In this document: positions 17,764 through 27,530 of the stretch, one piece after another
How the letters are laid out: every line of letters starts with the position of its first letter
How positions within the stretch are numbered: the stretch's first letter is position 1
Program-made: the position numbers and the translations under genes
Notes under the pieces: generated by a model
Told to the model about the DNA's origin: nothing
The model's input: the letters and a program-made list of their open reading frames with translations, nothing else
Databases searched by the model: none
NCBI GenBank assembly: GCA_029213065.1
Contig: JARGPH010000015.1
Coordinates: forward strand, 55,013 to 119,012
Length of the DNA stretch: 64,000 bases
Source: Verrucomicrobiales bacterium
GTDB taxonomy: Bacteria > Verrucomicrobiota > Verrucomicrobiia > Verrucomicrobiales > DEV007
Direction: 5' to 3'

Positions 17764-19107
17764 CTACCGACCCGCCACTGCAAGGTCCTTCGCACTTTCC
17801 CAATCCGCCGGCAGATCCGTCTTCGTCGCCGTGAGAATAGACAGAATCCGGGCCCGCTCGCCCTCGTCGAAGTAGTCATATCCCTCCACAGGTTCCGCCG
17901 GCGAAAGAATCGCGCGGAGACGCGAGTAAATCCGATCTTTCATCGATTGTGGCGCCCCCTCGAAGGCCTCGGAATAGATCATGTAACTGAGCCGGTTCTT
18001 GAAGAGACGCGATTTGAGATCAAAATCCTTCAGACTCTCCCCCGCCGCATTTGCCTTCCGGTTCCGACGGAAATCGGTGAGGTAGTCCTGAGACGGCGTG
18101 ATCTCGTGTCCCTCCAGCGAGACCTCATCAGCGAAGAGCAGATACTTCACGAGCTTGTCAGCAAACGCTTCTGTTTTCACCAATGTTCGCGAGGGAATCA
18201 CCCCGTCATTCTCAGCGGCACGAAACTGCGAGATGCGCTCGCGATAGCGCATCTCCACGAGGAGATTGTGCGCTTCGATCTGGTGATCAAAGAGCATCAG
18301 AGGAACAATGTTGGAATCCCCCCGCAGAACCAGTGACGGATCAAAGAGCCCCTCCAGCGTTTCCAGAGAAGCTCGTTTCTTGAGATCGATCGTGACTTCC
18401 CCCGCTTCGCGGGTCGCAAAGGCATTACCCATGTGCTCCAGAGTCGACGGTGCCCCCGTGACGTAATAGCCGCCCCAGCGCTCGCGAAACGGAATCCAAT
18501 GACTGATTCGCTCGTGGCTGCGCACCCCTCCCATTCGCCGGCCCGTATCAGAGACGAAATTGGAGCGCGCCAGCGGTCCGGGAAGGAAGTTTGTCGCAGA
18601 TCCGCCGTGGCATCCGAGACAACTCTTCGGACGCTCAAAATCAACGTGATCTCCCGGCTTTTCAGGAGGGTCCTCGAAATAGAAGATCCCCCCTGCTTCC
18701 GGATCGAAAGAATTCACCTCCAGCTTTCCTCCCGCCATCACCGCGAGATAAATGTTCTCATCGAAATACATCGCTCTCGGATTCTCAGGGCTGACCAGCT
18801 TTCGTTGCAGGCTCGTTTGCGAATAGACAAGCACTTGAGAAGACACCGGAATATTCAGTTCCTCCAGCAGTTTACGAAGCAGTGGGTGCCCAGTCTCGGT
18901 TCCAAAATCGTAATCCCCTTTTGCCTTCCTCGTCAGAAGTTCACTGAAGGAATCCGTTCCCGTTCGCTCATAGTAGCTATGCGGAGCGACATCAAAGTCA
19001 TTGAAAAACTGCGCCTCAAGGGCAGCATGAAACAGGAGCACTCCCGCAGACAAGCAGGATGCCAGGCAGTGGCGTGACGAATAAGGGGGGAAAAACGCCG
19101 AAGGCAT
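17764..19107 (-). CDS. Exported monohaem cytochrome-like protein
   Basis: 447 residues with an N-terminal signal segment (about 10-32). A single c-type haem site, KSCLGCHGGS (Cys163, Cys166, His167), is the only CxxCH in the protein, so it should carry one covalent haem in the periplasm. The region before it (YSQTSLQRKLVSPENPRAMYFDENIYLAVM) and after it is conserved in appearance with large proteins of Planctomycetota and Verrucomicrobiota that have no defined role. No oxidase or dehydrogenase gene adjoins it. It converges on the tRNA-Ala gene and is divergent from the Tat-exported propeller gene. Confidence 0.65.
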   Translation of the reverse strand: MPSAFFPPYSSRHCLASCLSAGVLLFHAALEAQFFNDFDVAPHSYYERTGTDSFSELLTRKAKGDYDFGTETGHPLLRKLLEELNIPVSSQVLVYSQTSLQRKLVSPENPRAMYFDENIYLAVMAGGKLEVNSFDPEAGGIFYFEDPPEKPGDHVDFERPKSCLGCHGGSATNFLPGPLARSNFVSDTGRRMGGVRSHERISHWIPFRERWGGYYVTGAPSTLEHMGNAFATREAGEVTIDLKKRASLETLEGLFDPSLVLRGDSNIVPLMLFDHQIEAHNLLVEMRYRERISQFRAAENDGVIPSRTLVKTEAFADKLVKYLLFADEVSLEGHEITPSQDYLTDFRRNRKANAAGESLKDFDLKSRLFKNRLSYMIYSEAFEGAPQSMKDRIYSRLRAILSPAEPVEGYDYFDEGERARILSILTATKTDLPADWESAKDLAVAGR

Positions 19108-19322
19108 ACGTGGAGTGAGAGTAGCGCCTCACCGGCTCGAAAGGCAAGGCTTCTCATGACGGAATAGAGCTATCGATCCGGAATCGATGGAGTCCTCCCC
19201 TCATCCTTTTGGAATGATTGGGTCAACCATAGAATCTCCATTTTCACGGGCGCCTTCCGGCTTTTCAAACGGCGGTGCGCTCCCAGTATTGAAATCAAAA
19301 ACATTCCCACCTTCCTGCAACA

Positions 19323-20534
19323 ATGAGAGAGAACACGCGACGTCATTTCCTGAAACAAGCCGGATTCACCGCTCTCGGAACCGGCCCATGGGCTGCGAGC
19401 GAGGCAGCGCACCCCGAATTCGCGCCGCAGGAAGCGTGGACTCTGCACGGTGAGCAATTTCGAATCAACAAAGCGTATGAAGGCGGCTGGGTACAAAATT
19501 TCACCAGCACCGTCGAGGCCCTTCCGAAGGATCGCTGGCGGATCTGGACGAGCGTTTCCATGCCCGAAACCGGGATCAAGAACATCGGCTATCACGAGGG
19601 AAAAGTCGGCGGCGAATGGAAACCGGTCTGGGCGGTCTGCACCACCGGAAAGCCCGATCCCACGGCGGAGCTTGCGATCGGGGGGATGCCGGAGGGTGCC
19701 CACCCCGTTCAGGTCGTGACGATCAGACTTCAGAACGGATTGACTCGACTTTACTTCTGGGCGCACGGAGAAGGCATCGTTCGCTACCTTGCCGCTGACA
19801 GTATTGACGAGACCGCGAGACAGTTCGAGGTCGTGAACCGTCTCGAGCCCTGTCTCTATCACCCCGGCGACCGTGCCGTCGGTGGAGCCGCAGCAAAGGA
19901 AGCCGGGCTAAGCCGCTTCGGCAAAAAGGTCGCAAAGCCCATTGAGGGTGAACCTCTCGCACCGGCTGCGTTGATCTCCAACGACGCAACGAACGTCTAT
20001 CAACTGGCCGATGGCAGCTTTGAAATGTTTTCCGTGACGCTCCTTGAAGTGAACAAAGACAACCCGCGCTACGCCCCGCAGGACAATCTCAAAGGCTTCC
20101 TCCGCGTCATCGATCGCTACACCAGCGCCGACGGTCTCAAGTGGGGAAACCGCAAGCGGGTCATTACGCCCGATTCGAATGACCCGATTGATCAGCAGTT
20201 CTACTTTCTCTCGGTGACCCACACCGAAAAAGGACGCCTCGGAATGCTCGGCAGCTATCGTCTCGACGCTCAAGCCATCGATATCGAGCCCTGCTTTTCC
20301 ACCGACGGCATCACGTGGGAACGCCCACAGCGAAAGCCCTGGATCCCGCGCGACAAAGAGGACGAAGGCATCGCCACCTATCTCCTCCATGCCCCGCACA
20401 ATCTCGTTCAACGCGACGGACGCTGGTGGCTCTTCTACACCGGAGGCAATTTTTCCCACAACCACAAACACTCTCACGGCACCCCCGACCGGGCCATCCT
20501 TGTGGCGTCGTGTCAGGATGTGTGGGGCGGTTAG
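19323..20534 (+). CDS. Tat-exported five-bladed-propeller-like protein
   Basis: 403 residues opening MRENTRRHFLKQAGFTALGT, a twin-arginine signal (RRHFLK, Arg6-Arg7). The mature part has propeller-type strands and turns: RYTSADGLKWGNRKRV, PCFSTDGITWERPQRK and the closing RDGRWWLFYTGGNFSHNHKHS, similar in style to GH43-like proteins. Tat export suggests that it folds, perhaps with a cofactor, before leaving the cytoplasm. It has a gene of its own promoter region (19108-19322) shared with the divergent cytochrome gene. Glycosidase activity is possible but unproven. Confidence 0.55.
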   Translation: MRENTRRHFLKQAGFTALGTGPWAASEAAHPEFAPQEAWTLHGEQFRINKAYEGGWVQNFTSTVEALPKDRWRIWTSVSMPETGIKNIGYHEGKVGGEWKPVWAVCTTGKPDPTAELAIGGMPEGAHPVQVVTIRLQNGLTRLYFWAHGEGIVRYLAADSIDETARQFEVVNRLEPCLYHPGDRAVGGAAAKEAGLSRFGKKVAKPIEGEPLAPAALISNDATNVYQLADGSFEMFSVTLLEVNKDNPRYAPQDNLKGFLRVIDRYTSADGLKWGNRKRVITPDSNDPIDQQFYFLSVTHTEKGRLGMLGSYRLDAQAIDIEPCFSTDGITWERPQRKPWIPRDKEDEGIATYLLHAPHNLVQRDGRWWLFYTGGNFSHNHKHSHGTPDRAILVASCQDVWGG

Positions 20535-20710
20535 GAATCGCCCCCCTCAAAATATCCTCCGTTCAGTTTCGTCGAGCAGCAATCCGGCGCTCTCGCGGTA
20601 AGAGCTACGGTCGGATTTTGACGGCCGGCACCCCGCGATTTCTCAATCACGAGGCGCTCACGGTCGCAGGAAACGTCTGCGAGCCTACTTCACCGTCGCG
20701 CGCGACTGAC

Positions 20711-21634
20711 TCAGGAAAGTGCTGCAAGGGTGCGATCAAGCGTCGCATGCCAATCGGGGTCTCGAAGAGCGGTCGAGGCCTCCTTGAGCTGCGCAATCGC
20801 CTCCCGTTCATGCCTGAGTCCAAGGCGCCCAATCGCGTCGACAGCCCGGGACGCGCGTTGCCCGGCTCTTAAAAGTGCGTAGCTCTCTGCCCAGCCCCGG
20901 TCGTGACCGGTCATCTCCTCGACTGCCCCTGTGTTCCAGGGTTCGTCTCCACGAGAACTTTTCCAGTAGGTATCGACGAGATCACGATCTCCGGGAATAT
21001 AGCTCAATCCCCGTTCCTCAAGTAATCCGCCCGAGAGCCAATGACGCCAGATCGCTCGCAGCTCCCGGGCCGCCGGTTGCCAAACGGCCGGCATCGCCAC
21101 GAGAAGGCGAACCGACAAATTACCGTAGGGAGTCATATTAACCTCTCGAAACGCCTCTGGAATGGGTTTTAGCTTTTCCAGGCCATCAAGGCCATTGATT
21201 CGAGTAGAGAGAGATCGGTGCTCAAGGGCGTTGAGTAATCCGTCCACCGCCCCGAGACTATCGCCTCCCTGAAGATCAAATGCAGCAAATGCGGACTGTA
21301 AATCTCCCGCTTCGCGGATCCGCTCGGCAATGATACCTTCGGCAGGTTCCCCCAGACTCATCAGAGCTCTCGCTGCAGCGGTGCCGACATCGCCCTCCTT
21401 CGAGGTGAGGTCGTAGAGAATCGTTTTTGCCGCGTGAATCTGCGCAATGGCAATCGTCTCGATCGCAATCAGGTCGCCCTCCCTCGCTCGACCTATAAGC
21501 GCTTGCTCAGCCACAATACGCTCGTCACCTGCGAGCCCCCGGAGAAGCGACAGATCGTAGGTCATCTCCTTCTGCTCAGGGCCACTCACAAGGCTTCTGA
21601 GAAAAACATCGATCGCTTTTTGAGTTGCTGCCAT
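20711..21634 (-). CDS. HEAT-repeat-like protein of unknown function
   Basis: 307 residues, no signal peptide or membrane helix. The sequence is almost all helical, with alternating hydrophobic pairs typical of HEAT-type scaffolds (GTAAARALMSLGEPAEGIIAERIREAG, GAVDGLLNALEHRSLSTRINGLDGLEKL). The middle has a Trp-rich segment (MPAVWQPAARELRAIWRHWL). I do not recognise a named family. The next minus-strand gene starts 42 bases below the other end of this run, so a joint transcript with 21677-22192 is possible. Confidence 0.55.
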   Translation of the reverse strand: MAATQKAIDVFLRSLVSGPEQKEMTYDLSLLRGLAGDERIVAEQALIGRAREGDLIAIETIAIAQIHAAKTILYDLTSKEGDVGTAAARALMSLGEPAEGIIAERIREAGDLQSAFAAFDLQGGDSLGAVDGLLNALEHRSLSTRINGLDGLEKLKPIPEAFREVNMTPYGNLSVRLLVAMPAVWQPAARELRAIWRHWLSGGLLEERGLSYIPGDRDLVDTYWKSSRGDEPWNTGAVEEMTGHDRGWAESYALLRAGQRASRAVDAIGRLGLRHEREAIAQLKEASTALRDPDWHATLDRTLAALS

Positions 21635-21676
21635 TGCTTTCGGTCTATCAGGGACAAGTTATCCTTTGGATCCGGT

Positions 21677-22192
21677 TCACCGTATCTTCCGGAGCGCGAA
21701 GGCTCCGAAGTCATCAGGAGAAGAAGATCGGTAACCCCCTGTAATCTGTGTAAATGCATCGTCAGAGGTAGCGACGCAATCGATTGTTTGCCTACCATTG
21801 CCGACCCCGCCCTTAAGCGTATATGAGATTTGTTGAGGAGATGTGCCCGAGTCAGCTGCGTTGCCGCCCGAAACCAGCGCCCCATCATCAACAAATCCTT
21901 TCATCTTCATCGGAACGAAGCGTCCGGCGCGGTATGGACTCGTTACCTTGAAATACACGTATGCGGACACGGTGAATGGTTCCCCCTGAGGTAAGGGCGT
22001 CGGCAGTTCAGCCAGAATCCGCCCTGAAACCAGCGGGCCCCAGCGACTTTCCCAATTCCCTTCATAATTGCAGCTCCCGGCTTCTGAAGGGCGCCCCATC
22101 GAAAACAGCACCGAATCGACACCTCGAATTGCCAACCAGAGGAGGACGATCAGTAAAGCGAGAGCGGAAAGGATTCGTATCCCTTTTTTCAT
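21677..22192 (-). CDS. Membrane-anchored hypothetical protein
   Basis: 171 residues with one N-terminal membrane helix (ILSALALLIVLLWLAIRGV) and a beta-rich outer part (GEPFTVSAYVYFKVTSPYRAGRF, ISYTLKGGVGNGRQTIDCVA). Two cysteines, in SCNYEGNW and TIDCVA, could form a disulfide in the periplasm. I do not recognise the family. It sits just upstream of the HEAT-like gene on the same strand. Confidence 0.55.
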   Translation of the reverse strand: MKKGIRILSALALLIVLLWLAIRGVDSVLFSMGRPSEAGSCNYEGNWESRWGPLVSGRILAELPTPLPQGEPFTVSAYVYFKVTSPYRAGRFVPMKMKGFVDDGALVSGGNAADSGTSPQQISYTLKGGVGNGRQTIDCVATSDDAFTQITGGYRSSSPDDFGAFALRKIR

Positions 22193-22275
22193 TTATAAGC
22201 CGGGTTTGATATATAGTTAACAGCGTCCTTCTCTCCGCGCCACCCCGTTGCGAACCGGCGATTTCTCTCCTGCCC

Positions 22276-23979
22276 TCACCGAAACACCATCAGAGCAATC
22301 GCGACCAGAGCAAAACCGGCCGCGACGTAATCCCTCGTTCCGATGCGCCCGCTGGCACTGCCACCGAAGCGGATGAATTTCAGCATCGCGCCGGTGGGAC
22401 ACCCGTAGCGGCAGTAGGCCCTATTGATGAAGAGTGAAGCGATCAGCCCGACAATGGCAATGGCGAGGGTCGCCCAACCGGCGACGCGGAAGACAAAGGC
22501 ATCAAACGGCTCGAGTCCGACGAGGCTGAAGGAGAGGTGCTGCATCGTGATAATGAGACACCAGAGGAGGAGGACGACAGGCAGCGCGTTGAGTATTTTC
22601 TCAGCGACACCTTTCACAGCAATGCGCCAGGGAACGCGTTTTCCCAACCAGTCCTGCGCGGCGCCGAAGGGACAGAGGTGCGTGCAATAGACCTGCTTAC
22701 CGGTGAAGATCGGCGCGATCAGTGCGGCCAGTGTCAGGAAGACGAGACCGGGCGCAACACTCCAGGCAACGCCGCTTTTCGCCCATCCGAGGAGCAACGC
22801 CTGCGAAACCATATCGGCGTTGATGAAGCCAAGATAGACAATGAGGACTCCCTGAAATCCGATCCGGAGCCAGCGCTTTCCTTTGAGACGGGTGAAGGCG
22901 ATGAGAAGCCCGAGCAGCACGACGACGATGGTTCCGATGTCTCGGGCACGCAGGTCGATGAGAGGCTTCGGCGGAACGGGTTCGCGGGTGCGCGCGATTT
23001 CAAGGGCGCTGTGGATGAGGCCCTCGGTCACAGTCACGCTCGTTTTCGTCGCGCCGGAGACAATGTCGATGCCTGACTCAACGATGTCGATCTCGCTGAT
23101 CTGCATGAGCTCGAAGCCTTTGAAGGTGTTGAAGAAATACTCATCCTCGGTGAGCAGTTTCACGTAGGGCTCATTGTCGTAGGTATTTCGCACCGCGAGA
23201 CCGATGACGAGTTCGTCGGGATCGAGAACGATGAGCAAATCGGTCGGCCCCTGATAGCCGATCATGTCGTCGGCGTGCGGGGAGGTTCGTGAGACATACC
23301 CGAGCGGCGTGCCTTCGCCGTCGAGGACCTGCTGGAGAAAGGGCCGTTTTTCGACAGGGGCAAACGCGGCGGCGTCCTCCAGAAACGGCGTCACTTCGCT
23401 GATCTCAATCTCCTGAGGAAAACGGGAGATCCGGTTGCCTCCTCCAAGTCGCCGCGCGATTCCGTCGGCGATGGCATCACTGGTGAGGGTCGCCCCGGAG
23501 ACAGCGTAAATGTCGTTCTGTGCGAGGAACTCATCGCGGTCGAGCCCGTTCCACTGCTGAAGGAAGGCCTCGTCATGCTCAATTTCGGCAAGGTGCTCCT
23601 TCGTATCATCGCTTCGGAGGATTTCGATACCGAGAATCCGCTTTGTGTCGTCGAAGGCGATCAGCGTGTTGGTCGGGCCGGAAAAGCCGTAGATTTCGTC
23701 GGCATCGGGCGATGACTGGATAATATGTCCCAGCTTTTTGCCTTCGGCATCAAAGACATTCTGGCCGCCGTGTCCGCTATCCCAGTCACTGAGAGAGGCC
23801 GCGTTCGGGTAGAAGGGAATGACATCCTCCACCGGCGTGAGCTGCTTGGCCTCCCCCGCCCGCTGAGCGATATACCACGAATGTTGCTGCCGTATCGCAA
23901 CGAGCAGAAAGACGAATATGGCGACGCGATAGACATGTAATGTCCATGGCCGGTAAAAGTTCCCAAAATATTTTTTCAC
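22276..23979 (-). CDS. NosR/RnfG-like FMN-binding, iron-sulfur membrane protein
   Basis: 567 residues. An N-terminal helix (VYRVAIFVFLLVAI) leads to two tandem FMN_bind domains in the periplasm, each with a covalent-flavin-type SGAT site: VSGATLTSDAI (161-164) and VSGATKTSVTV (308-311). About five membrane helices follow. Two cytoplasmic Cys motifs, CTHLCPFGA (Cys432, Cys436) and CRYGCPTGA (Cys523, Cys527), match the paired CxxxCP motifs of NosR/NapH. Such proteins move electrons across the membrane to periplasmic oxidoreductases. No nos or rnf genes adjoin it; the divergent FAD oxidoreductase gene at 24048 is a candidate partner. Confidence 0.8.
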   Translation of the reverse strand: MKKYFGNFYRPWTLHVYRVAIFVFLLVAIRQQHSWYIAQRAGEAKQLTPVEDVIPFYPNAASLSDWDSGHGGQNVFDAEGKKLGHIIQSSPDADEIYGFSGPTNTLIAFDDTKRILGIEILRSDDTKEHLAEIEHDEAFLQQWNGLDRDEFLAQNDIYAVSGATLTSDAIADGIARRLGGGNRISRFPQEIEISEVTPFLEDAAAFAPVEKRPFLQQVLDGEGTPLGYVSRTSPHADDMIGYQGPTDLLIVLDPDELVIGLAVRNTYDNEPYVKLLTEDEYFFNTFKGFELMQISEIDIVESGIDIVSGATKTSVTVTEGLIHSALEIARTREPVPPKPLIDLRARDIGTIVVVLLGLLIAFTRLKGKRWLRIGFQGVLIVYLGFINADMVSQALLLGWAKSGVAWSVAPGLVFLTLAALIAPIFTGKQVYCTHLCPFGAAQDWLGKRVPWRIAVKGVAEKILNALPVVLLLWCLIITMQHLSFSLVGLEPFDAFVFRVAGWATLAIAIVGLIASLFINRAYCRYGCPTGAMLKFIRFGGSASGRIGTRDYVAAGFALVAIALMVFR

Positions 23980-24047
23980 GATTTGCGTAGTGGCACGGGC
24001 GGAAGCATTGCATGTAGGATGCGAGTCTGAAAGTCCCGATTGACTCT

Positions 24048-27000
24048 ATGAAACGTTTCTACTCATTGTTCGCCACCGCCGCGCTGGCATCGTCCATTCC
24101 TCTTTGTGCAGAGGAGACCATCCTCGAAACCGCCCGGGAGATCCCGGTCGCCTACGACGTCGATATCGTCGTCGTCGGAGGCACCAGCGGAGCGATTACG
24201 GCGGCAGTCGAAGCCGCTGACAAAGGCGCTTCCGTTTTCCTCGCAGCGCCCCGCCCCTATCTTGGCGAGGACATCGCGGGAACGCTTCGACTCTGGTTGG
24301 AGGACGGAAAGGAACCGGTCAGTGATTTGGAGAAAGCGCTCTTTGAGCGAAAGGCCCCCGTCACCGGATTCCCCGATCGCCTTGAGTTTACCTACGAGGC
24401 AGACCAAACCGCGAGCAAAGCCCACCCCGACAAAAACAACGCACTCCTGAGCGATGGAAAATGGCAGCTTGCCGCCCACGAGTCTGTGCAGTTCGAAGAG
24501 AACGTGACCCTGATCGCTGATCTCGGAACGATGGCCAAAGTGAAAGAACTGCATCTCATGAGTTTTGACCGGGGTGGCACGTTTCAGGTCGACGGCGTGG
24601 AAGTCTGGACTTCCCCGAACGGAAAACTCTGGCGAAGCCTCGGTGAAATCGAAGAGCGGAAATCCTACGGCACCGGCGACGCCGTCGTGCAGTGGTCACT
24701 TCCGGTGAAACAACCCTGCCGCTTTGTTAAACTGTTAGTAAAAAAACCGGAGGACGTGACCCGCATGTTGCTGGGCGAATTACTCGTCATCGAAGACACC
24801 GGCATTAAGATCGACCCAACAACTCAGGCAAACGTTCCCGCGACGCCGATGCAGGCAAAAATCGCGCTCGATGAGGCCCTCCTCGAAGCCGGGGTTCAAT
24901 ACCTTTACGGTTCGATGGTGACGGATCTCCTCGTCGATGAAGAAGGCCAGCCCGCCGGAATCGTGATGACGAACCGGGCGGGACGTCAGGCAGTTCGAGC
25001 GAAAGTGGTGATCGACGCAACGACGCGGGCGACCGCGGCGCGATCGGCTGGAGTTGAATTTGCCGCCTACCCTGCAGGCCCGCAGACCTTTCGACGCATT
25101 GTCTCGGGAGGAAGCCCGCAGGAGGGCGACGGTATTGAGGTTCAAACCGCTGACGTGCATTTTTACTCTCAAGAGGGAGAGCACGATGTCTTTCTTTACG
25201 ATCTGACAATCCCCATGCCTGACAACAGCGCCGCTTCATTCGCGCGGGCGGAGGTGCTGGCCCGCCAGATGACTTTCGACGTCGCTCTCATGGATGAATC
25301 AGACATGCTTTTCCAAATCCCGCCCGACCCGATCGTGGCGCGAAGTGGTGTGGAAGAGAAGTCACTCGAAGTGGCGACCTTGAATCTGGAAGCGCTTCAA
25401 CCGAAGTCACTGGATCGATTCTTCGTCCTCGGTGGATGCGCCGGAGTTTCCCGCGAAGCGGCAGGCGAATTGATGAAACCACTGAATCTGATGCGACTCG
25501 GCAAACGCGTCGGAGGCGCAGCCGCTGAGCTCGCGAAAGACGTCACCGTTGCCGGTGCCGCCAGCGTCAAAGGCACCCCCGTTGGTGACGCGAAACCCCA
25601 CGGAGAGGTTCGTGAGTTTCTCAATGGAGCGAGACCGACCGACTCAGGGCTTCCGACAGTGGCCTCTCCGGAGCGCTCCATCCCCGTTCTCGGCAGCTAC
25701 GACGTCGTCATTGCCGGCGGTGGAACCGGTGGCGCCCCTGCCGGAATCGGAGCAGGACGCCAAGGCGCCACGGCTCTCGTGATTGAGTATCAGGATCATC
25801 TCGGTGGAGTTGGCACGATGGGATTGATTTCGAGTTACTACCACGGCTACCGAAAAGGATTCACCGCCGAGGTGGATGAGAAAATTAAGGAGATGGGAGG
25901 GCCTAAAAGAAAAGGCGGCTGGAATCCCGTCGCTAAGCGTGAGCTTTGGAGAAACGAAAATGAAGAAGCAGGTGCTGATATCTGGTTTTCCTCACTCGCT
26001 TCCGGCGCCCTTGTCGAGAATGGAAAAGTAATCGGAGTGATCGTGACAACGCCCCAGGGTCGCGGTGCGGTCCTCGCCAAAGCAGTCGTCGATGCGACCG
26101 GCAATTCGGACATCGCTGTCGCCGCCGGAGCCGACTTTGTCACCACTTCCTCCGAGCACATCGCGATGCAGGGAACAGGCCTTTCCCCGAGAAAACTCGG
26201 CACCGGTTACATGAATACGGACTACTCCTTTGCCGACGAATCCGACCCCGTCGACCAATGGCGCATGATTGTCGCGGCCCGTAAAAAGTATCGGAGCAGC
26301 TACGATCTTTCCACCTTCATCGACAGCCGCGAACGTCGTCGCATCGTCGGTGATGCCTACGTCGGTCCCGGTGACATCATCAATGAGCGCACCTGGGCGG
26401 ACACGATTTCGCTTCACCAGAGCAACTTCGACACCCACGGCTACACGGTGCACCCGCTTTTCATGATCAACTTTCCTGATAAAAAGGAAATGATCGCGAG
26501 CGTCCCCTACCGCGCTCTCCTCCCGCAGAAACTCGACGGGATCATCGTGACCGGGCTCGGAATGAGCGCCCACCGCGACGCCATGCCCATTCTCCGGATG
26601 CAGCCCTGTATCCAGAATCAGGGTTACGCGGCCGGCGTCGCCGCCGCCACGATCGCTGAACAGGGAATTCCAACGCGCTCACTCGACGTGAAAGAACTTC
26701 AAAAGCATCTCGTCGAGATGGGTTCGCTTCCTCCCGAAATTCTCGAGGCGACCGAAGCCGACGAAGTCGCTGACGAAACGATCGCCGCCGCAGTTACCAA
26801 TGTGGTCAACAACTACCGGGGACTCGCGACTCTGCTCGGAGAAGAGGAGCGTTCCCTCCCGCTCTTACAGGAAGCCTTCAAGGAAGCCGATTCACCGGAG
26901 CATCAGCTCATCTACGCGAACATTCTCGGTATGATCGGTGACGCAACCGGATCAAGTGTGCTCGCTGAAACAATTTCGAATCAGGAATGGGACGAGGGTT

Positions 27001-27437
27001 GGAACTTCCGTGGCATGGGTCAGTTCGGGGGCAGCATCTCACGACTCGATTCCCACATTATCGCCCTCGGTAAGTCCGGCGATGCGAAGACGGCGATGCC
27101 GGTGCTCCTCGAGAAAACAGCGGAACTCGATCAGGAAAAGGAATTCTCCCATCACCGTTCGGTATCATTAGCCTTTGAAACCCTTCGCGACCCCGCGGCT
27201 GCGGAAGCACTCGCCGCGGTCCTCAAAAAGGAAAACATGAGCGGTCACTGGATCACGGAAATTTCTGAAAGCAATCGGCAGGACGAACGCACTGAGCCAC
27301 TGCGGGAAATCATCCTCGCCCGCGCCCTCTATCGCTGCGGCGACCATGAAGGCATCGGTGAGAAAATCCTCAAGGAATACGCAAAAGACCTCCGGGCCCT
27401 CTTCGCCCAGCACGCCACCGCGATTCTGGAGGAGTGA
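24048..27437 (+). CDS. Exported double-FAD oxidoreductase with discoidin-like insert and HEAT-like tail
   Basis: 1129 residues with a signal peptide (MKRFYSLFATAALASSIPLC). A first FAD-binding start, DVDIVVVGGTSGAITAAVEAADKG (38-61), is interrupted at about 130-245 by an F5/8 type C (discoidin)-like beta domain (TFQVDGVEVWTSPNGKLWRSLG, CRFVKLLVKKPEDV). A second, complete Rossmann start, YDVVIAGGGTGGAPAGIGAG, is at about 551-570, with LIEYQDHLGGVGTMG and late HRDAMPILRMQPCIQNQGYAAG that close FAD_oxidored domains. The last 190 residues are helical and HEAT-like. It should be periplasmic. The substrate is unknown; the discoidin-like insert suggests binding to a glycan. Confidence 0.75.
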   Translation: MKRFYSLFATAALASSIPLCAEETILETAREIPVAYDVDIVVVGGTSGAITAAVEAADKGASVFLAAPRPYLGEDIAGTLRLWLEDGKEPVSDLEKALFERKAPVTGFPDRLEFTYEADQTASKAHPDKNNALLSDGKWQLAAHESVQFEENVTLIADLGTMAKVKELHLMSFDRGGTFQVDGVEVWTSPNGKLWRSLGEIEERKSYGTGDAVVQWSLPVKQPCRFVKLLVKKPEDVTRMLLGELLVIEDTGIKIDPTTQANVPATPMQAKIALDEALLEAGVQYLYGSMVTDLLVDEEGQPAGIVMTNRAGRQAVRAKVVIDATTRATAARSAGVEFAAYPAGPQTFRRIVSGGSPQEGDGIEVQTADVHFYSQEGEHDVFLYDLTIPMPDNSAASFARAEVLARQMTFDVALMDESDMLFQIPPDPIVARSGVEEKSLEVATLNLEALQPKSLDRFFVLGGCAGVSREAAGELMKPLNLMRLGKRVGGAAAELAKDVTVAGAASVKGTPVGDAKPHGEVREFLNGARPTDSGLPTVASPERSIPVLGSYDVVIAGGGTGGAPAGIGAGRQGATALVIEYQDHLGGVGTMGLISSYYHGYRKGFTAEVDEKIKEMGGPKRKGGWNPVAKRELWRNENEEAGADIWFSSLASGALVENGKVIGVIVTTPQGRGAVLAKAVVDATGNSDIAVAAGADFVTTSSEHIAMQGTGLSPRKLGTGYMNTDYSFADESDPVDQWRMIVAARKKYRSSYDLSTFIDSRERRRIVGDAYVGPGDIINERTWADTISLHQSNFDTHGYTVHPLFMINFPDKKEMIASVPYRALLPQKLDGIIVTGLGMSAHRDAMPILRMQPCIQNQGYAAGVAAATIAEQGIPTRSLDVKELQKHLVEMGSLPPEILEATEADEVADETIAAAVTNVVNNYRGLATLLGEEERSLPLLQEAFKEADSPEHQLIYANILGMIGDATGSSVLAETISNQEWDEGWNFRGMGQFGGSISRLDSHIIALGKSGDAKTAMPVLLEKTAELDQEKEFSHHRSVSLAFETLRDPAAAEALAAVLKKENMSGHWITEISESNRQDERTEPLREIILARALYRCGDHEGIGEKILKEYAKDLRALFAQHATAILEE

Positions 27438-27530
27438 TCAATGAAAGAGACAGGGTTACGCGATTTTTGGCTTTACCGCTCTTGATCTTCTCTTCAAATT
27501 TCCTTCCATTGCCACATTCTCTATTTTATT

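Noticed and set aside
19170-19862. A 230-codon minus-strand frame opposite the Tat-exported propeller gene
   Set aside because: It covers the divergent promoter and the start of a gene with a clear twin-arginine signal; no family resemblance.
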